Origin: Nocardia terrae
GTDB lineage: Bacteria; Actinomycetota; Actinomycetes; Mycobacteriales; Mycobacteriaceae
Direction: 5' to 3'
Assembly (NCBI RefSeq): GCF_009760405.1
Contig: NZ_WRPP01000003.1
Span: 620,001-684,000 of the forward strand
DNA length: 64,000 bases
A model generated the notes under the pieces. It did no database searches, had not been told where the DNA came from, and saw only the letters and a list, made by a program, of their open reading frames with translations. The translations under genes were made by a program, and so were the position numbers. The stretch's first letter is position 1, and each line of letters opens with the position of its first letter. Positions 17,845 to 26,348 of the stretch are shown piece after piece.

Positions 17845-19002
17845 GTGTTCGGAAAACGCACCCGCTGGGTCCTGATCGTCCTGCTGCTCGCCGCCGCGGT
17901 CACCGCGGGCACCTTCAGTGTCCTGCGACTGCGCTCGGCGCCGTCGGGGGTGGCGCTGGTCAACGACGACAGCGGTCCGGTGGGTGCGCGCATCGCCAAG
18001 GAGCTGGCCGACAGCGGTATCCGGCACTGGGACGTGGTCGCCGAGGCCGACACCAAGGATTACGCCGCCGTCATCACGCTGCCCGCCGATCTCACCACCG
18101 ACATCAAGTCGCTGGCGACCGACAAGCCGGTGAAGGCGCAGGTCACCGTGGCCACACACGCTCGCGCGGACGCCAACCTGGTCAATGACGCGGTGAACGA
18201 GGTGACCAAGAAGATCAGCGCGGCGGGGCTGGACACCATGTTCTCGACCATGAACACCGCGCGCCTGCAGGTGTCGGGAATCGCCGGGACCTCGCAGCTG
18301 CTGAGCGCGGGCGTGCAGGCCGCCGCGGACGGCGCGTCGCAGTTCTCGGGCGGCGCGGATCAGATGATGGACTTCCTGAATCAGGCCAAAGCCGGTGCGG
18401 GACAGCTGACTTCGGGCATCGACGCCCTGAACTCCACGCTCTCCGCCGCGACGACGCAGGCGAATCAGCTTGCCACGGCTCTGGATTCGACCGGTGTGAC
18501 CATGGGCCAGGTGGCCCAGTCGGCGGAGATCCTCTCCAACGGGCTCAATCTCGTGGTGCCGCTGCTGCAGGCGCTGCCGTTCGCCAATGATCCTCAGGTG
18601 GCGAGTGTGATCACCCAGCTGCAGGGTCTGCAGAACGTCGCCAACCAGGCCAATACCCAGCTGAGCGGCTTCGCCAAACTGACCGGCACGCAAGTCACTC
18701 CGGACACGAAGGTCGGGCAGCTGCTGCGCGACGCCGCGGCCAAATTGAACGATGCGAGCGTCCAGTTGAATCAGGGCGCGTCGCTGGCCCAGCAGATTCC
18801 GGCCATCGCCGATCAGGCGGGCACTCAGCTGATCACCGCCATGCAGGCGCTGACGGGCGGTGTCACCCAATTGCAGGCGGTCACGAAAACCCTGGGCAAC
18901 CAGACAAATCAGGCACTTGGTTCACTCCCCCAGCTGGGAGTGCCGCAGCAGGCGACCATTTCGGCGGCTCTGACCGACCCGGTGGACATTGTTCGCAAAT
19001 AA
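17845..19002 (+). CDS. YhgE/Pip-like exported protein lacking the membrane permease half
   Basis: A 385-residue protein. One N-terminal membrane anchor (about 6-25) is followed by SGVALVNDDSGPVG and by DYAAVITLPADLTTDI, the extracellular first domain of YhgE/Pip (phage infection protein-like) exporters. Gly-rich heptads such as GASQFSGGADQMMDFL and GAGQLTSGIDALNSTL come next. The six-helix C-terminal domain of that family is absent and the gene ends normally, so it looks like a tethered extracellular coiled coil. It starts at GTG 17845, 29 bases after prrB, and may be in the prr operon. Function unknown. Confidence 0.65.
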   Translation: MFGKRTRWVLIVLLLAAAVTAGTFSVLRLRSAPSGVALVNDDSGPVGARIAKELADSGIRHWDVVAEADTKDYAAVITLPADLTTDIKSLATDKPVKAQVTVATHARADANLVNDAVNEVTKKISAAGLDTMFSTMNTARLQVSGIAGTSQLLSAGVQAAADGASQFSGGADQMMDFLNQAKAGAGQLTSGIDALNSTLSAATTQANQLATALDSTGVTMGQVAQSAEILSNGLNLVVPLLQALPFANDPQVASVITQLQGLQNVANQANTQLSGFAKLTGTQVTPDTKVGQLLRDAAAKLNDASVQLNQGASLAQQIPAIADQAGTQLITAMQALTGGVTQLQAVTKTLGNQTNQALGSLPQLGVPQQATISAALTDPVDIVRK

Positions 19003-19145
19003 CGTTCGCAAACAATCGGCAACGATCGGCGGTTCACCCGGTTAGACTGTGCCCGAATTGCTCTAATCGAACCGTTTCGGAATCTCGTCCGCTCTATCCG
19101 ATCCCTGGCTTCACCCAGCGCCCCGGTACCGGAGAGGAAACGATC

Positions 19146-19436
19146 GTGAGCATGCTGATGGCCGCGCACGACATGTACGGCACGGTTCTCGCCCAGATTG
19201 GCAATCCCAGCGCGGAAACCCCGCCCATGGCCGACAAGATGATGAAGATGTTCCGCTACTTCACCTGGTTCACCCAGATGTCGGGCATCGCGGCCATCAC
19301 CTACGGCGGCGGCCGCTTCGCCTGGGAGAAGTGGGGCGGCGGTTCGGCCTCGCCCAAGATGGTCGCCAACGCGATGCTCGGCGGCGCGACCGCCACCAGC
19401 GCCGGAACCATCATGAATGCCGTCGTAGGTTCGTAG
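19146..19436 (+). CDS. Small membrane protein, unknown (VirB2/TrbC-like topology)
   Basis: A 96-residue protein from GTG 19146 with GGAGAGG upstream. It reads as ETPPMADKMMKMFRYFTW, then a hydrophobic helix (about 42-58), a short basic and Gly-rich loop (WEKWGGGSASP) and a second Ala/Gly-rich helix to the end. The size and layout resemble pilin-like small proteins of actinobacterial conjugative elements, but no conjugation gene is nearby. Not recognised with certainty. Confidence 0.55.
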   Translation: MSMLMAAHDMYGTVLAQIGNPSAETPPMADKMMKMFRYFTWFTQMSGIAAITYGGGRFAWEKWGGGSASPKMVANAMLGGATATSAGTIMNAVVGS

Positions 19437-19489
19437 TTCGGGAGACAATGCGGGGGGCAATACCCCCGCATCCCCCAGGGGAGGATCCG

Positions 19490-20131
19490 ATGACTTACGA
19501 CAACGATCCCTACCGTCAGCAGCCGCAACAGCCGAGCTACGGTCAGCAGCCACCGCCCGGATACGGGCAGCAGCCGCCACCCTCCGGATACGGGCAGCAG
19601 CCGATGCCCGGGGGATATCCCGGACAGCCCGGCGGCTACGGCTACGCCGCCTATCCGCAACCGCCCTATGCCAGTTGGGGCGCGCGAGTCGGGGCGACGC
19701 TGATCGACGCGCTGATCGTCGGGGTGCCCGCGGCGATCTTCTACGGCATCGGCTTCGCCGTCGGGTTCAAGAACGCCGACTGCACCACCGACCAGACCGA
19801 CACCTCCTACAGCACCTCCTGTTCGGGTGGGCTGTCCGGCGCCGGGCTCGCGCTCATCGTCATCGGCGCGCTCATCGCGCTCGTCGGCCGCCTGTACTTC
19901 ATCTATCTGGAGGGCACGCGCGGCCAGACGCCCGGGAAGAAGATGCTGGGCATCAGCCTGATTCGCGAAGCCGACGGCCAGTTCATCGGGTTCGGCATGT
20001 CGTTCGTCCGCCAGATCTGCCACTTCGTCGACAGCATCGCGTGCTATCTCGGCTGGCTCTGGCCGATCTGGGACGCCAAGCGCCAGACCTTCGCCGACAA
20101 GATCATCGGCACCATCGTCGTCAAGGTCTGA
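19490..20131 (+). CDS. RDD family membrane protein with YGQQPPP repeats
   Basis: A 213-residue protein. Residues 1-58 are a Tyr/Gln/Pro/Gly-rich disordered region with repeats of the type GYGQQPPP. The RDD domain follows (ASWGARVGATLIDALIVGVP...), with three to four membrane helices and GQTPGKKMLGISLIREADG, ending in FADKIIGTIVVKV. The start ATG 19490 has GGGGAGG seven bases upstream. RDD proteins are poorly understood; some act in Na+/H+ exchange. A paralogue with the same plan is at 27579-28379. Confidence 0.88.
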   Translation: MTYDNDPYRQQPQQPSYGQQPPPGYGQQPPPSGYGQQPMPGGYPGQPGGYGYAAYPQPPYASWGARVGATLIDALIVGVPAAIFYGIGFAVGFKNADCTTDQTDTSYSTSCSGGLSGAGLALIVIGALIALVGRLYFIYLEGTRGQTPGKKMLGISLIREADGQFIGFGMSFVRQICHFVDSIACYLGWLWPIWDAKRQTFADKIIGTIVVKV

Positions 20132-20143
20132 TCCGGAACAACG

Positions 20144-20184
20144 ATGCCCGCCGCACTGAAAAGCGCGGCGGGCATTTTGTTTTT
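20144..20184. terminator. Bidirectional terminator between RDD and FKBP genes
   Basis: An 11-bp perfect stem (20144-20154 with 20165-20175, ATGCCCGCCGC arm) is followed on the plus strand by a T-rich run to 20184. It lies between two convergent genes and could stop both transcripts. Confidence 0.85.
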
Positions 20185-20201
20185 GATCGATCGGACGAAC
20201 G

Positions 20202-20564
20202 TCAGTTCAGGACGTCCAGGAGATCGATGACGAAGACCAGGGTCTTACCCGACAGCGGGTGGCCGCCGGCCTCGCCGTAGGCCAGCTTCGCCGGGATGGT
20301 GAGCTGGCGACGACCGCCGACCTTCATACCCGGAATGCCGTCCTGCCAGCCCTGGATCAGGCCGCGCAGCGGGAAGGTGATGGACTCACCGCGATCCCAG
20401 GAGGCGTCGAACTGATCGCCGGTGTCGTACTCGACGCCCACGTAGTGGACATCGACGGTGTCGCCGGGCTTGGCTTCCGCGCCCTCACCCACGACGAGGT
20501 CCTTGATCACGAGCTCGGCGGGGGCGGGGCCGTCCTGGAACTCGATTTCCGGCTTGTTGCTCAT
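20202..20564 (-). CDS. FKBP-type peptidyl-prolyl cis-trans isomerase
   Basis: A 120-residue single-domain FKBP, cytoplasmic (no signal). The active-site pattern includes VHYVGVEYDTGDQFDASWDRG, FPLRGLIQGWQDGIPGMKVG and IPAKLAYGEAGG, ending TLVFVIDLLDVLN. It catalyses prolyl isomerisation in protein folding. Divergent from the SpoU methylase gene with about 90 bases between starts. Confidence 0.95.
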   Translation of the reverse strand: MSNKPEIEFQDGPAPAELVIKDLVVGEGAEAKPGDTVDVHYVGVEYDTGDQFDASWDRGESITFPLRGLIQGWQDGIPGMKVGGRRQLTIPAKLAYGEAGGHPLSGKTLVFVIDLLDVLN

Positions 20565-20654
20565 GGGTTGTCCTCTTCGATTAGGGGATCGGGATCGTTG
20601 CTCACCCTATGCCCCGCGCATTCCGCCGCCCGCACCGGAGGCGAAAATGGCAGC

Positions 20655-21458
20655 GTGGCCGAAGTAATCGATATCGACGATCCCGACGATCAGAGGGTTG
20701 CCGATTTCCGTGACCTCAATAATGCGGATCGGCGTCCCGACCTGCCGGGAGGCAAGGGTTTGGTGATCGCCGAGGGCACGGTGGTCGTGGAACGCATGCT
20801 GGCGTCACGATTCACGCCCTTCGCATTGTTCGGGGTCGCGAAGCGATATGAACAGCTCGCCGAGCAGCTGGTCGGAGTCGATATTCCTTACTACCGGGCC
20901 AGCGCCGATGTGATGGCTCAGGTGGTGGGATTCCATTTGAATCGAGGGGTGCTGGCCGGTGCGTATCGGCCGCGGGAACTGAGCGCGGACGAGGTGCTCG
21001 CGCAGGCGCGCACGGTGGCGGTCCTGGAGGGCGTGAACGATCACGAGAACATCGGGTCGATCTTCCGCAATGCCGCCGGATTGGGCGCGGACGCCGTGCT
21101 GTTCGGCGATCGCTGCTCCGATCCGCTGTACCGGCGGGCCGTGCGGGTGTCGATGGGACATGTGCTGCGCGTCCCGTTCGCGCAGCTGCCGCCGTTCCCG
21201 CAGGGACTGGACATCCTGCGCGACAACGGCTTCCAGATCATCGCGCTCACCCCGAATCCCAAGGCCGACACCCTCGCCGCCGCCATGACCGGCGACAAGG
21301 TGGCCCTGCTGCTCGGCGCGGAGGGCCCCGGGCTCACCGAGGACACCATGCGGGCCAGCGACATTCGGGCCCGCATCCCGATGACGCCGGGCACCGATTC
21401 GCTTAATGTGGCGACTGCAGCCGCCATGGCCTTCTACGAGAGAGTGCGAGCCCAGTGA
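20655..21458 (+). CDS. TrmH/SpoU-family RNA 2'-O-methyltransferase
   Basis: A 267-residue protein from GTG 20655. The SPOUT motifs are VLEGVNDHENIGSIFRNAAGLG (motif 1), ALLLGAEGPGLTEDTM (motif 2) and IPMTPGTDSLNVATAAAMAFYE (motif 3), which form the knotted SAM site. An N-terminal L30e-like substrate-binding region precedes them. It corresponds to M. tuberculosis Rv0881. The target RNA nucleotide cannot be told from sequence. The stop overlaps the next gene (GTGA at 21455-21458). Confidence 0.92.
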   Translation: MAEVIDIDDPDDQRVADFRDLNNADRRPDLPGGKGLVIAEGTVVVERMLASRFTPFALFGVAKRYEQLAEQLVGVDIPYYRASADVMAQVVGFHLNRGVLAGAYRPRELSADEVLAQARTVAVLEGVNDHENIGSIFRNAAGLGADAVLFGDRCSDPLYRRAVRVSMGHVLRVPFAQLPPFPQGLDILRDNGFQIIALTPNPKADTLAAAMTGDKVALLLGAEGPGLTEDTMRASDIRARIPMTPGTDSLNVATAAAMAFYERVRAQ

Positions 21459-21775
21459 GCCATCCGCCCGACGGACCGTACGGATACGGTTACTCCGAGC
21501 CCACCCCGTGGGCGGCCGGTATCGCCGTGGCGGTGCTGGTGGCCGCGTTGACGACCACGGGCGTGTACGCCTTCGGGGCGGCGCTGGCCCAGATCCATTG
21601 GACGCTGTCGGTGGCGGTCAACCTGATCGCGGTGGGCGGTGCGGCGCCGACCGCCTGGCGCTGGCGCTACGCGCCGGTGACGCGCTGGGTGATCATGGGG
21701 CTGGCCGCCGGGGTGCTGCTGGCCTGGGTCATCCTGCTGCTCTCCGTCCTTCCGATAGGTGTCGACACCGTCTGA
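21455..21775 (+). CDS. DUF2537 membrane protein
   Basis: A 106-residue integral membrane protein with three to four hydrophobic helices (WAAGIAVAVLVAALTTTGVYAFG, WTLSVAVNLIAVGG, WVIMGLAAGVLLAWVILLL). It is translationally coupled to the SpoU methylase gene, the same order as Rv0881-Rv0882 in M. tuberculosis, where the product is a DUF2537 protein of unknown function. Confidence 0.85.
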   Translation: MSHPPDGPYGYGYSEPTPWAAGIAVAVLVAALTTTGVYAFGAALAQIHWTLSVAVNLIAVGGAAPTAWRWRYAPVTRWVIMGLAAGVLLAWVILLLSVLPIGVDTV

Positions 21776-21800
21776 TAGGCGTCGACACCGCCCGACCGCC

Positions 21801-22535
21801 CTACGACACCCGGTCGCGGCCGCGCAGCCAGCGCAGCAGACCGCGCTTGCCGTTGGTCTCGATCCGCGGTTCGGGCGTGGACTCCGCCTTGGGCGCCTCC
21901 CCCTTCGGGAACAGCGAGAAGCCGCACACCTCGATCTGGTCGGCGGTCAGATCCTCCCCGGAATCCTTGCCGCGATAGCCGAATCCGAGCCACTGGCGAT
22001 TGGCGGCATCGGCGAAGTCCGGCGGGTCGAAGGGCAGCAGCTGCGGGTCGGGCAGCTCCCCCGGCACGAGTTCGATGGGATGCTCACCCGCCCAGTAGGG
22101 CCGCTCCCACACCCGCGGCATGCCCTCGTCCTCGAGGATATTGACCCGGGTGGCGCTGAAGGAGCGACGGAATTCGCCGCGCTCCCATTCCGCGAACGCG
22201 CCCCAGCCCAGCGACAGGTCGTAGGAGACGAGGAAGGTGTGCTCGGAGGCGAGCGGGCGGACCAGCAGCTCCGGCAGTTTGGTCGGGCGCGGCAGCGCGG
22301 CCTGATTGGAGCAGACGACGGTGACGCCGGGATAGCAACCGATATAGACGGATTCGGGATCGGGCCCGGCCCACACCTTCATGGTGCCGGAGGCGGCCGG
22401 GACCACGTCGCGGTCGGGGTTGAGTTGTCTGGCGAGCGCGAAGGCCGCGTCCGGATCGGGTCCGGGATGCGCGCGCAGCACGGCCACCGGATCGGGGGCG
22501 TCGACGTACCACAGGGATGCGACCGTTGACGGCAT
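21801..22535 (-). CDS. DUF6928-like hypothetical protein
   Basis: A 244-residue soluble protein beginning MPSTVASLWYVDAPDPVAVL. The start ATG 22535 is chosen for the strong GGGAGGTGA six bases upstream; an earlier ATG at 22562 lacks one. The protein looks like the DUF6928 family found in Nocardia and mycobacteria, with conserved segments SLGWGAFAEWERGEFRRSFS and EHPIELVPGELP. The C-terminal 35 residues are basic and disordered. Function unknown. It converges with the DUF2537 gene 25 bases away. Confidence 0.75.
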   Translation of the reverse strand: MPSTVASLWYVDAPDPVAVLRAHPGPDPDAAFALARQLNPDRDVVPAASGTMKVWAGPDPESVYIGCYPGVTVVCSNQAALPRPTKLPELLVRPLASEHTFLVSYDLSLGWGAFAEWERGEFRRSFSATRVNILEDEGMPRVWERPYWAGEHPIELVPGELPDPQLLPFDPPDFADAANRQWLGFGYRGKDSGEDLTADQIEVCGFSLFPKGEAPKAESTPEPRIETNGKRGLLRWLRGRDRVS

Positions 22536-22786
22536 CGACGTCACCTCCCTCATTGCACACAAGCTGGCTACTTTTGAGCAATACGCGGCGGCCGAACGTC
22601 GGCGTCGACACGGATCGGCCCGGCAACGACCGCCAACAGAATTGAATCTACCCTGGAAGGCCGCCGCGATGTCGCTGTTGCCGACCCTGTTTCACGGCGC
22701 GCCGGAGAGCGGAGGGCCGAAGGGCTCAGCAACCCTTCAGCATCCGAAATGTTCGAGCGCTGCCCGTGGGATTTCCCACAATCGGC

Positions 22787-23842
22787 TCAGTGGCCGGAGC
22801 TGCGCACCCCTAGGAGCACGTCCTCCCAGGACGGCATCGGCGCCTTGCCACCGCGCTTCGCGCGATTCTGCTTCTGCGCGTTCTGCTTCGCGGCGGGCTG
22901 CGCCGGGGCGGGCGCCGGTTCCGCGGTGGCCGCGGCGGGCTCGGCGACCGGAGCGGAGGGGGCCGACGGGGCAGCGGGCGCCGGAACAGCCGGGGCCGCC
23001 TGCTCTTTCGCGGCCGGAGCGGGAGCCGGAGCCGGGGCGGCGGCGGTGACCGCGGGAACGGTGCCGTCCCCGACCGCGGCCCGCTGCTCGAAGTAGTCCT
23101 CGGAGCTCTGCTGCTTGGCGACCCGCGCGGGCGCGGACTCGTATTCGGCGGCGCGCTCTTCCCGCGGCGCCGGAGCGGGGGCGGGAGCCGGAGCCACCGC
23201 GGGCTCCACCGCGACATCGTTCTGGTCCGGCAGGATGGTCGCCAGACCGCGCAGCGCGCGGCCGAAGTCGGGATCGATGAGATCCGAGGCCGGATCGTCC
23301 AGCGGCACCACCGAACCGCCGTGCGCGTCGGGCTGGTAGCGCCAGTGCGCGGCAATCACCGAACGGCCCGCCTGCCACTGCAATTGGGCCACCCAGTAGC
23401 CCTTCTCGTCCTTCCAGGCGTCCCACTCGGCGACCTCGATATTGTGGCCGCGCTCGGCGAAGGCGGCGGACACGATCTCGATCAGGGTCTCCACGGCGGG
23501 GCCGTCGTTGCGGACCGGGTGCGCCTTCTGCGCCAGCTCGGCGGCCCGGGCGCGTTCCAGCAGAACGGGATAGGCGAAACGCTCGACTCGCGACAGCGGC
23601 ATGCCCGACTCTTCGGTGACCTGCTCCACCGAAGCACCCGCGCGGATACGGGCCTGGATATCGCGAGGACGCATCGTGGCTTCCGTTTCGATCTCGATTT
23701 GGCCGAATCGGGCAAGATCTCCGCGGGCAGCGGCGCGCAGTTTGTCATCGGCGGCGAGCCGGAACTTCTGGCCGCTCTCGGTATCGATGCACACGATGTG
23801 CGTGGAATCGGGCGTCAATCCGATCACTCGAAGTTCACGCAC
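22787..23842 (-). CDS. sepH: Cell division protein SepH
   Basis: A 351-residue protein. Residues 1-55 (RELRVIGLTPDSTHIVCID then FRLAADDKLRAAARG) form the DUF3071 domain with a helix-turn-helix, and RARIRAGASVEQVTEESGMPLSRVERFAYPVL follows. The last 180 residues are A/P/E-rich and disordered, ending KAPMPSWEDVLLGVRSSG. The start GTG 23842 has CAGGAGG nine bases upstream. It matches M. tuberculosis Rv0883c; SepH of actinobacteria binds FtsZ and promotes filament assembly. It lies downstream of serC on the same strand, as in mycobacteria. Confidence 0.92.
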   Translation of the reverse strand: MRELRVIGLTPDSTHIVCIDTESGQKFRLAADDKLRAAARGDLARFGQIEIETEATMRPRDIQARIRAGASVEQVTEESGMPLSRVERFAYPVLLERARAAELAQKAHPVRNDGPAVETLIEIVSAAFAERGHNIEVAEWDAWKDEKGYWVAQLQWQAGRSVIAAHWRYQPDAHGGSVVPLDDPASDLIDPDFGRALRGLATILPDQNDVAVEPAVAPAPAPAPAPREERAAEYESAPARVAKQQSSEDYFEQRAAVGDGTVPAVTAAAPAPAPAPAAKEQAAPAVPAPAAPSAPSAPVAEPAAATAEPAPAPAQPAAKQNAQKQNRAKRGGKAPMPSWEDVLLGVRSSGH

Positions 23843-23946
23843 CGTTACCTCCTGTTCGCTGCGTAACTCACAGCTATAGCTAGGCTCGCGACACCGCCCA
23901 CGTTCTGGAACAGTAGTGCACTTCTGTGAATCATGGGGCAAGACAC

Positions 23947-23982
23947 GCGGCGCGGAAATCTGTCGCCAGACTCCCGCGCCGC
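23947..23982 (-). terminator. Stem-loop between serC and sepH
   Basis: A 9-bp GC-only stem (23947-23955 with 23974-23982) and an 18-nt loop lie just after the serC stop on the minus strand. There is no U-tract. Confidence 0.45.
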
Positions 23983-24004
23983 ATAGTCTTACCTGTTTTC
24001 GATC

Positions 24005-25129
24005 TCAGCCGAGCTGTCCCACAACCCAATCGATGCAGCGAGTCAGCTGCGAAACATCCTCGGGATCGATGGCCGGGAACATACCGACACGCAGCTGGTT
24101 ACGACCCAGCTTACGGTAGGGCTCGGTATCCACGATTCCGTTGGCGCGCAGGACCTTCGCAACCTGTGCGGCGTCCACCGAATCGACGAAGTCGATGGTG
24201 CCGACAACCTGCGAACGCAGCGCCGGGTTCTGCACGAAAGGAGTGGCGAATTCGCTGGTCTCGGCCCACGAGTACAGGCGCGAGGAGGAATCGGCGGTGC
24301 GCTTCACGGCCCAGTCCAGACCGCCGTTGCCATTCAGCCATTCGATCTGGTTGGCGAACAGCAACAGGGTGGCGAGCGCCGGGGTGTTGTAGGTCTGATC
24401 CTTGGTGGAGTTGTCGACCGCGATCGGCAGCGAGAGGAATTCGGGGGTCCAGCGACCCGAGTTCTTGATCTCCTCCACGCGCTCGAGCGCCTTGGGGCTC
24501 ATCAGCGCGATCCACAGGCCACCGTCGGCGGCGAAGCACTTCTGCGGCGCGAAGTAGTACACGTCGGTGTCGGTGATGTTCACCGGCAGGCCGCCCGCGC
24601 CGGAGGTGGCGTCGATGGCGATCAGGGCGTGCTCGGAACCGGCCGGACGCGACACCGGAATGGCGACACCGGTGGAGGTCTCGTTGTGGGCCCAGCCGAT
24701 CAGGTCGACCGAGGGGTCCGAGGTCGGCTCGGGGGCGTCGCCCGGCTCCGACTTCACCACGATCGGGTCACCGATGAACGGGTTGCCCTTGGCGACCGAG
24801 GCGAACTTCGAGGAGAACTCCCCGTTGCTCAGGTGCAGCGACTTCTCGCGGATCAGGCCGAAGGCGGCGGCGTCCCAGAACGCGGTGGTGCCGCCGTTGC
24901 CCAGCACGACCTCGTAACCGTCGGGCAGGGAGAACAATTCGCGCAGACCGGAGCGCACCCGGGCCACCACGTCCTTGACCGGCTTCTGCCGGTGGGAGGT
25001 GCCGAACACCGAAGCGCCGGTATCCACCAGGGACTGCAGCTGCTCGGGGCGGACCTTGGAAGGGCCGCAACCGAACCGTCCGTCGGCGGGCTTGAGATCG
25101 TCGGGGATGGTCGGGAACGCAGAGGTCAT
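24005..25129 (-). CDS. serC: Phosphoserine aminotransferase
   Basis: A 374-residue PLP enzyme of the serine pathway, converting 3-phosphohydroxypyruvate and glutamate to phosphoserine. Markers are the N-terminal GRFGCGPSKVRPEQL, GNGGTTAFWDAAAFGL, WAHNETSTGV, AIDATSGAGG and the PLP lysine in YFAPQKCFAADGG near residue 197. The mycobacterial-type short form (Rv0884c) has the same motifs. ATG 25129 is used; the frame runs 20 codons further but without family residues. It is divergent from the gene at 25263. Confidence 0.95.
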   Translation of the reverse strand: MTSAFPTIPDDLKPADGRFGCGPSKVRPEQLQSLVDTGASVFGTSHRQKPVKDVVARVRSGLRELFSLPDGYEVVLGNGGTTAFWDAAAFGLIREKSLHLSNGEFSSKFASVAKGNPFIGDPIVVKSEPGDAPEPTSDPSVDLIGWAHNETSTGVAIPVSRPAGSEHALIAIDATSGAGGLPVNITDTDVYYFAPQKCFAADGGLWIALMSPKALERVEEIKNSGRWTPEFLSLPIAVDNSTKDQTYNTPALATLLLFANQIEWLNGNGGLDWAVKRTADSSSRLYSWAETSEFATPFVQNPALRSQVVGTIDFVDSVDAAQVAKVLRANGIVDTEPYRKLGRNQLRVGMFPAIDPEDVSQLTRCIDWVVGQLG

Positions 25130-25262
25130 GGCGACAAGGGTAGAGGTGCTATCACCCGCGCTCACGAGGGGGTCGGCCCGCAAAAACATTCCGACCGGGG
25201 TCGTTCACCAACCCGCGCGTATCGCTGTGTCACGCACCACACAACCGTTACGGTTTACCGCC

Positions 25263-26345
25263 ATGGACATGGCCGCACACGAGCGACCGAGCACCACCGG
25301 AGACCACGCACCCGACTCCGCTCCCGCCGCTCCCCCAGCCTCCGCGAATTCCGGCCGCCCGCAACACCGCCCGGACACCGGGCCTGGCTCCCGCGGTCCC
25401 GAGCCCCGCCTGGGCTTGCTGGCGCGCCTGTCCTCCCAGTTCGGCTCGCGCGGCCTCAGCCGCCGCGGCCCCGCCCTCGACGACGCCGCCCGCCGCGAGC
25501 TGCTGCTGCACGGCGTCGAGGGCACCGCCACCATCCTCAGCGTCCGCTCGAGCGCCAAAGTCTCCCCGCCCCGGCCCGATTCGCTACCCGAGATCGGATC
25601 GACCCCGATCGAGGACCGGCGAACCGGTGCGCCGCGCGCCGAGTCCGGACTCCCCATGGGCGCGCGCTTCATCGGCGCGGACACCGCTCCGGAACCGCTC
25701 ACCGATATCCCGGCCGCGGCCGAGGACACCGACCCCGACGGCCGGACGCCGGATGCGCGCGGCAGGTCCGGGCGCCGCACCGACATTCGCACCGGGGCCG
25801 AGAAGCGCGTCGACGCCCGGGCCGCGGCCGCGCGCCGCGTCGGAAATCGCGACGCGGACGTCGCCGAACCCGGCTTGGAATTCTGGGTGCGCATTCAGCT
25901 CGAGGATCGGCACGCCTACGAGACCCGGGTCCGGCAGCGCGTCAATGCCGCCGATCAGGAGTACATGGAGCCCGGCGACATCGTGTGCTGCCGAGTCGAT
26001 CCCGGCGACCACGACCGGGTGGTCCTCTATCTGCCCGCACCGGACGAGATCTCGCGCACCAATATCGCCAAGATCCTGACCGACGGTCGCCGCGCCCGCG
26101 CCACGGTCCTGGCCGCCACCCCGGTGGCCGCCGACTACACCGGCCGCGACGACCCGGTGCTGCGGCTGGATCTGGAACTGCGCGCCTGGGACGAGCCGGG
26201 GCCGTGGCGGGTCCGGCTGATCCAGCCGGTTCCGTTGTCGGCGATGGAACTGATCGACCTGGGCCGCCACCTGGAGGTCGCCTTCTTCACCGTCGACCGC
26301 GGGGAGTCGGTGGCCGTGGATTGGGCCGCCTCCCGCGAACTCTGA
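25263..26345 (+). CDS. Hypothetical protein with disordered N-terminus
   Basis: A 360-residue protein. Residues 1-65 and about 95-195 are rich in A, P, R, D and G and look unstructured; about 70-95 is DDAARRELLLHGVEGTATILSVRSS. The C-terminal half (about 200-360) is folded-looking with a repeated beta pattern: WVRIQLEDRHAYETRVRQRV, DIVCCRVDPGDHDRVVLYL, RARATVLAATPVAADYTG, VRLIQPVPLSAMELIDLGRHLEVAFF. It sits where Rv0885 lies relative to serC in M. tuberculosis. Not recognised; it may bind a ligand or act as a membrane-linked accessory protein. Confidence 0.7.
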   Translation: MDMAAHERPSTTGDHAPDSAPAAPPASANSGRPQHRPDTGPGSRGPEPRLGLLARLSSQFGSRGLSRRGPALDDAARRELLLHGVEGTATILSVRSSAKVSPPRPDSLPEIGSTPIEDRRTGAPRAESGLPMGARFIGADTAPEPLTDIPAAAEDTDPDGRTPDARGRSGRRTDIRTGAEKRVDARAAAARRVGNRDADVAEPGLEFWVRIQLEDRHAYETRVRQRVNAADQEYMEPGDIVCCRVDPGDHDRVVLYLPAPDEISRTNIAKILTDGRRARATVLAATPVAADYTGRDDPVLRLDLELRAWDEPGPWRVRLIQPVPLSAMELIDLGRHLEVAFFTVDRGESVAVDWAASREL

Positions 26346-26348
26346 GCC

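Noticed and set aside
19146..19436. A mobile-element or conjugation locus
   Set aside because: Only one small pilin-like protein is present; no relaxase, coupling protein or integrase lies in the window.
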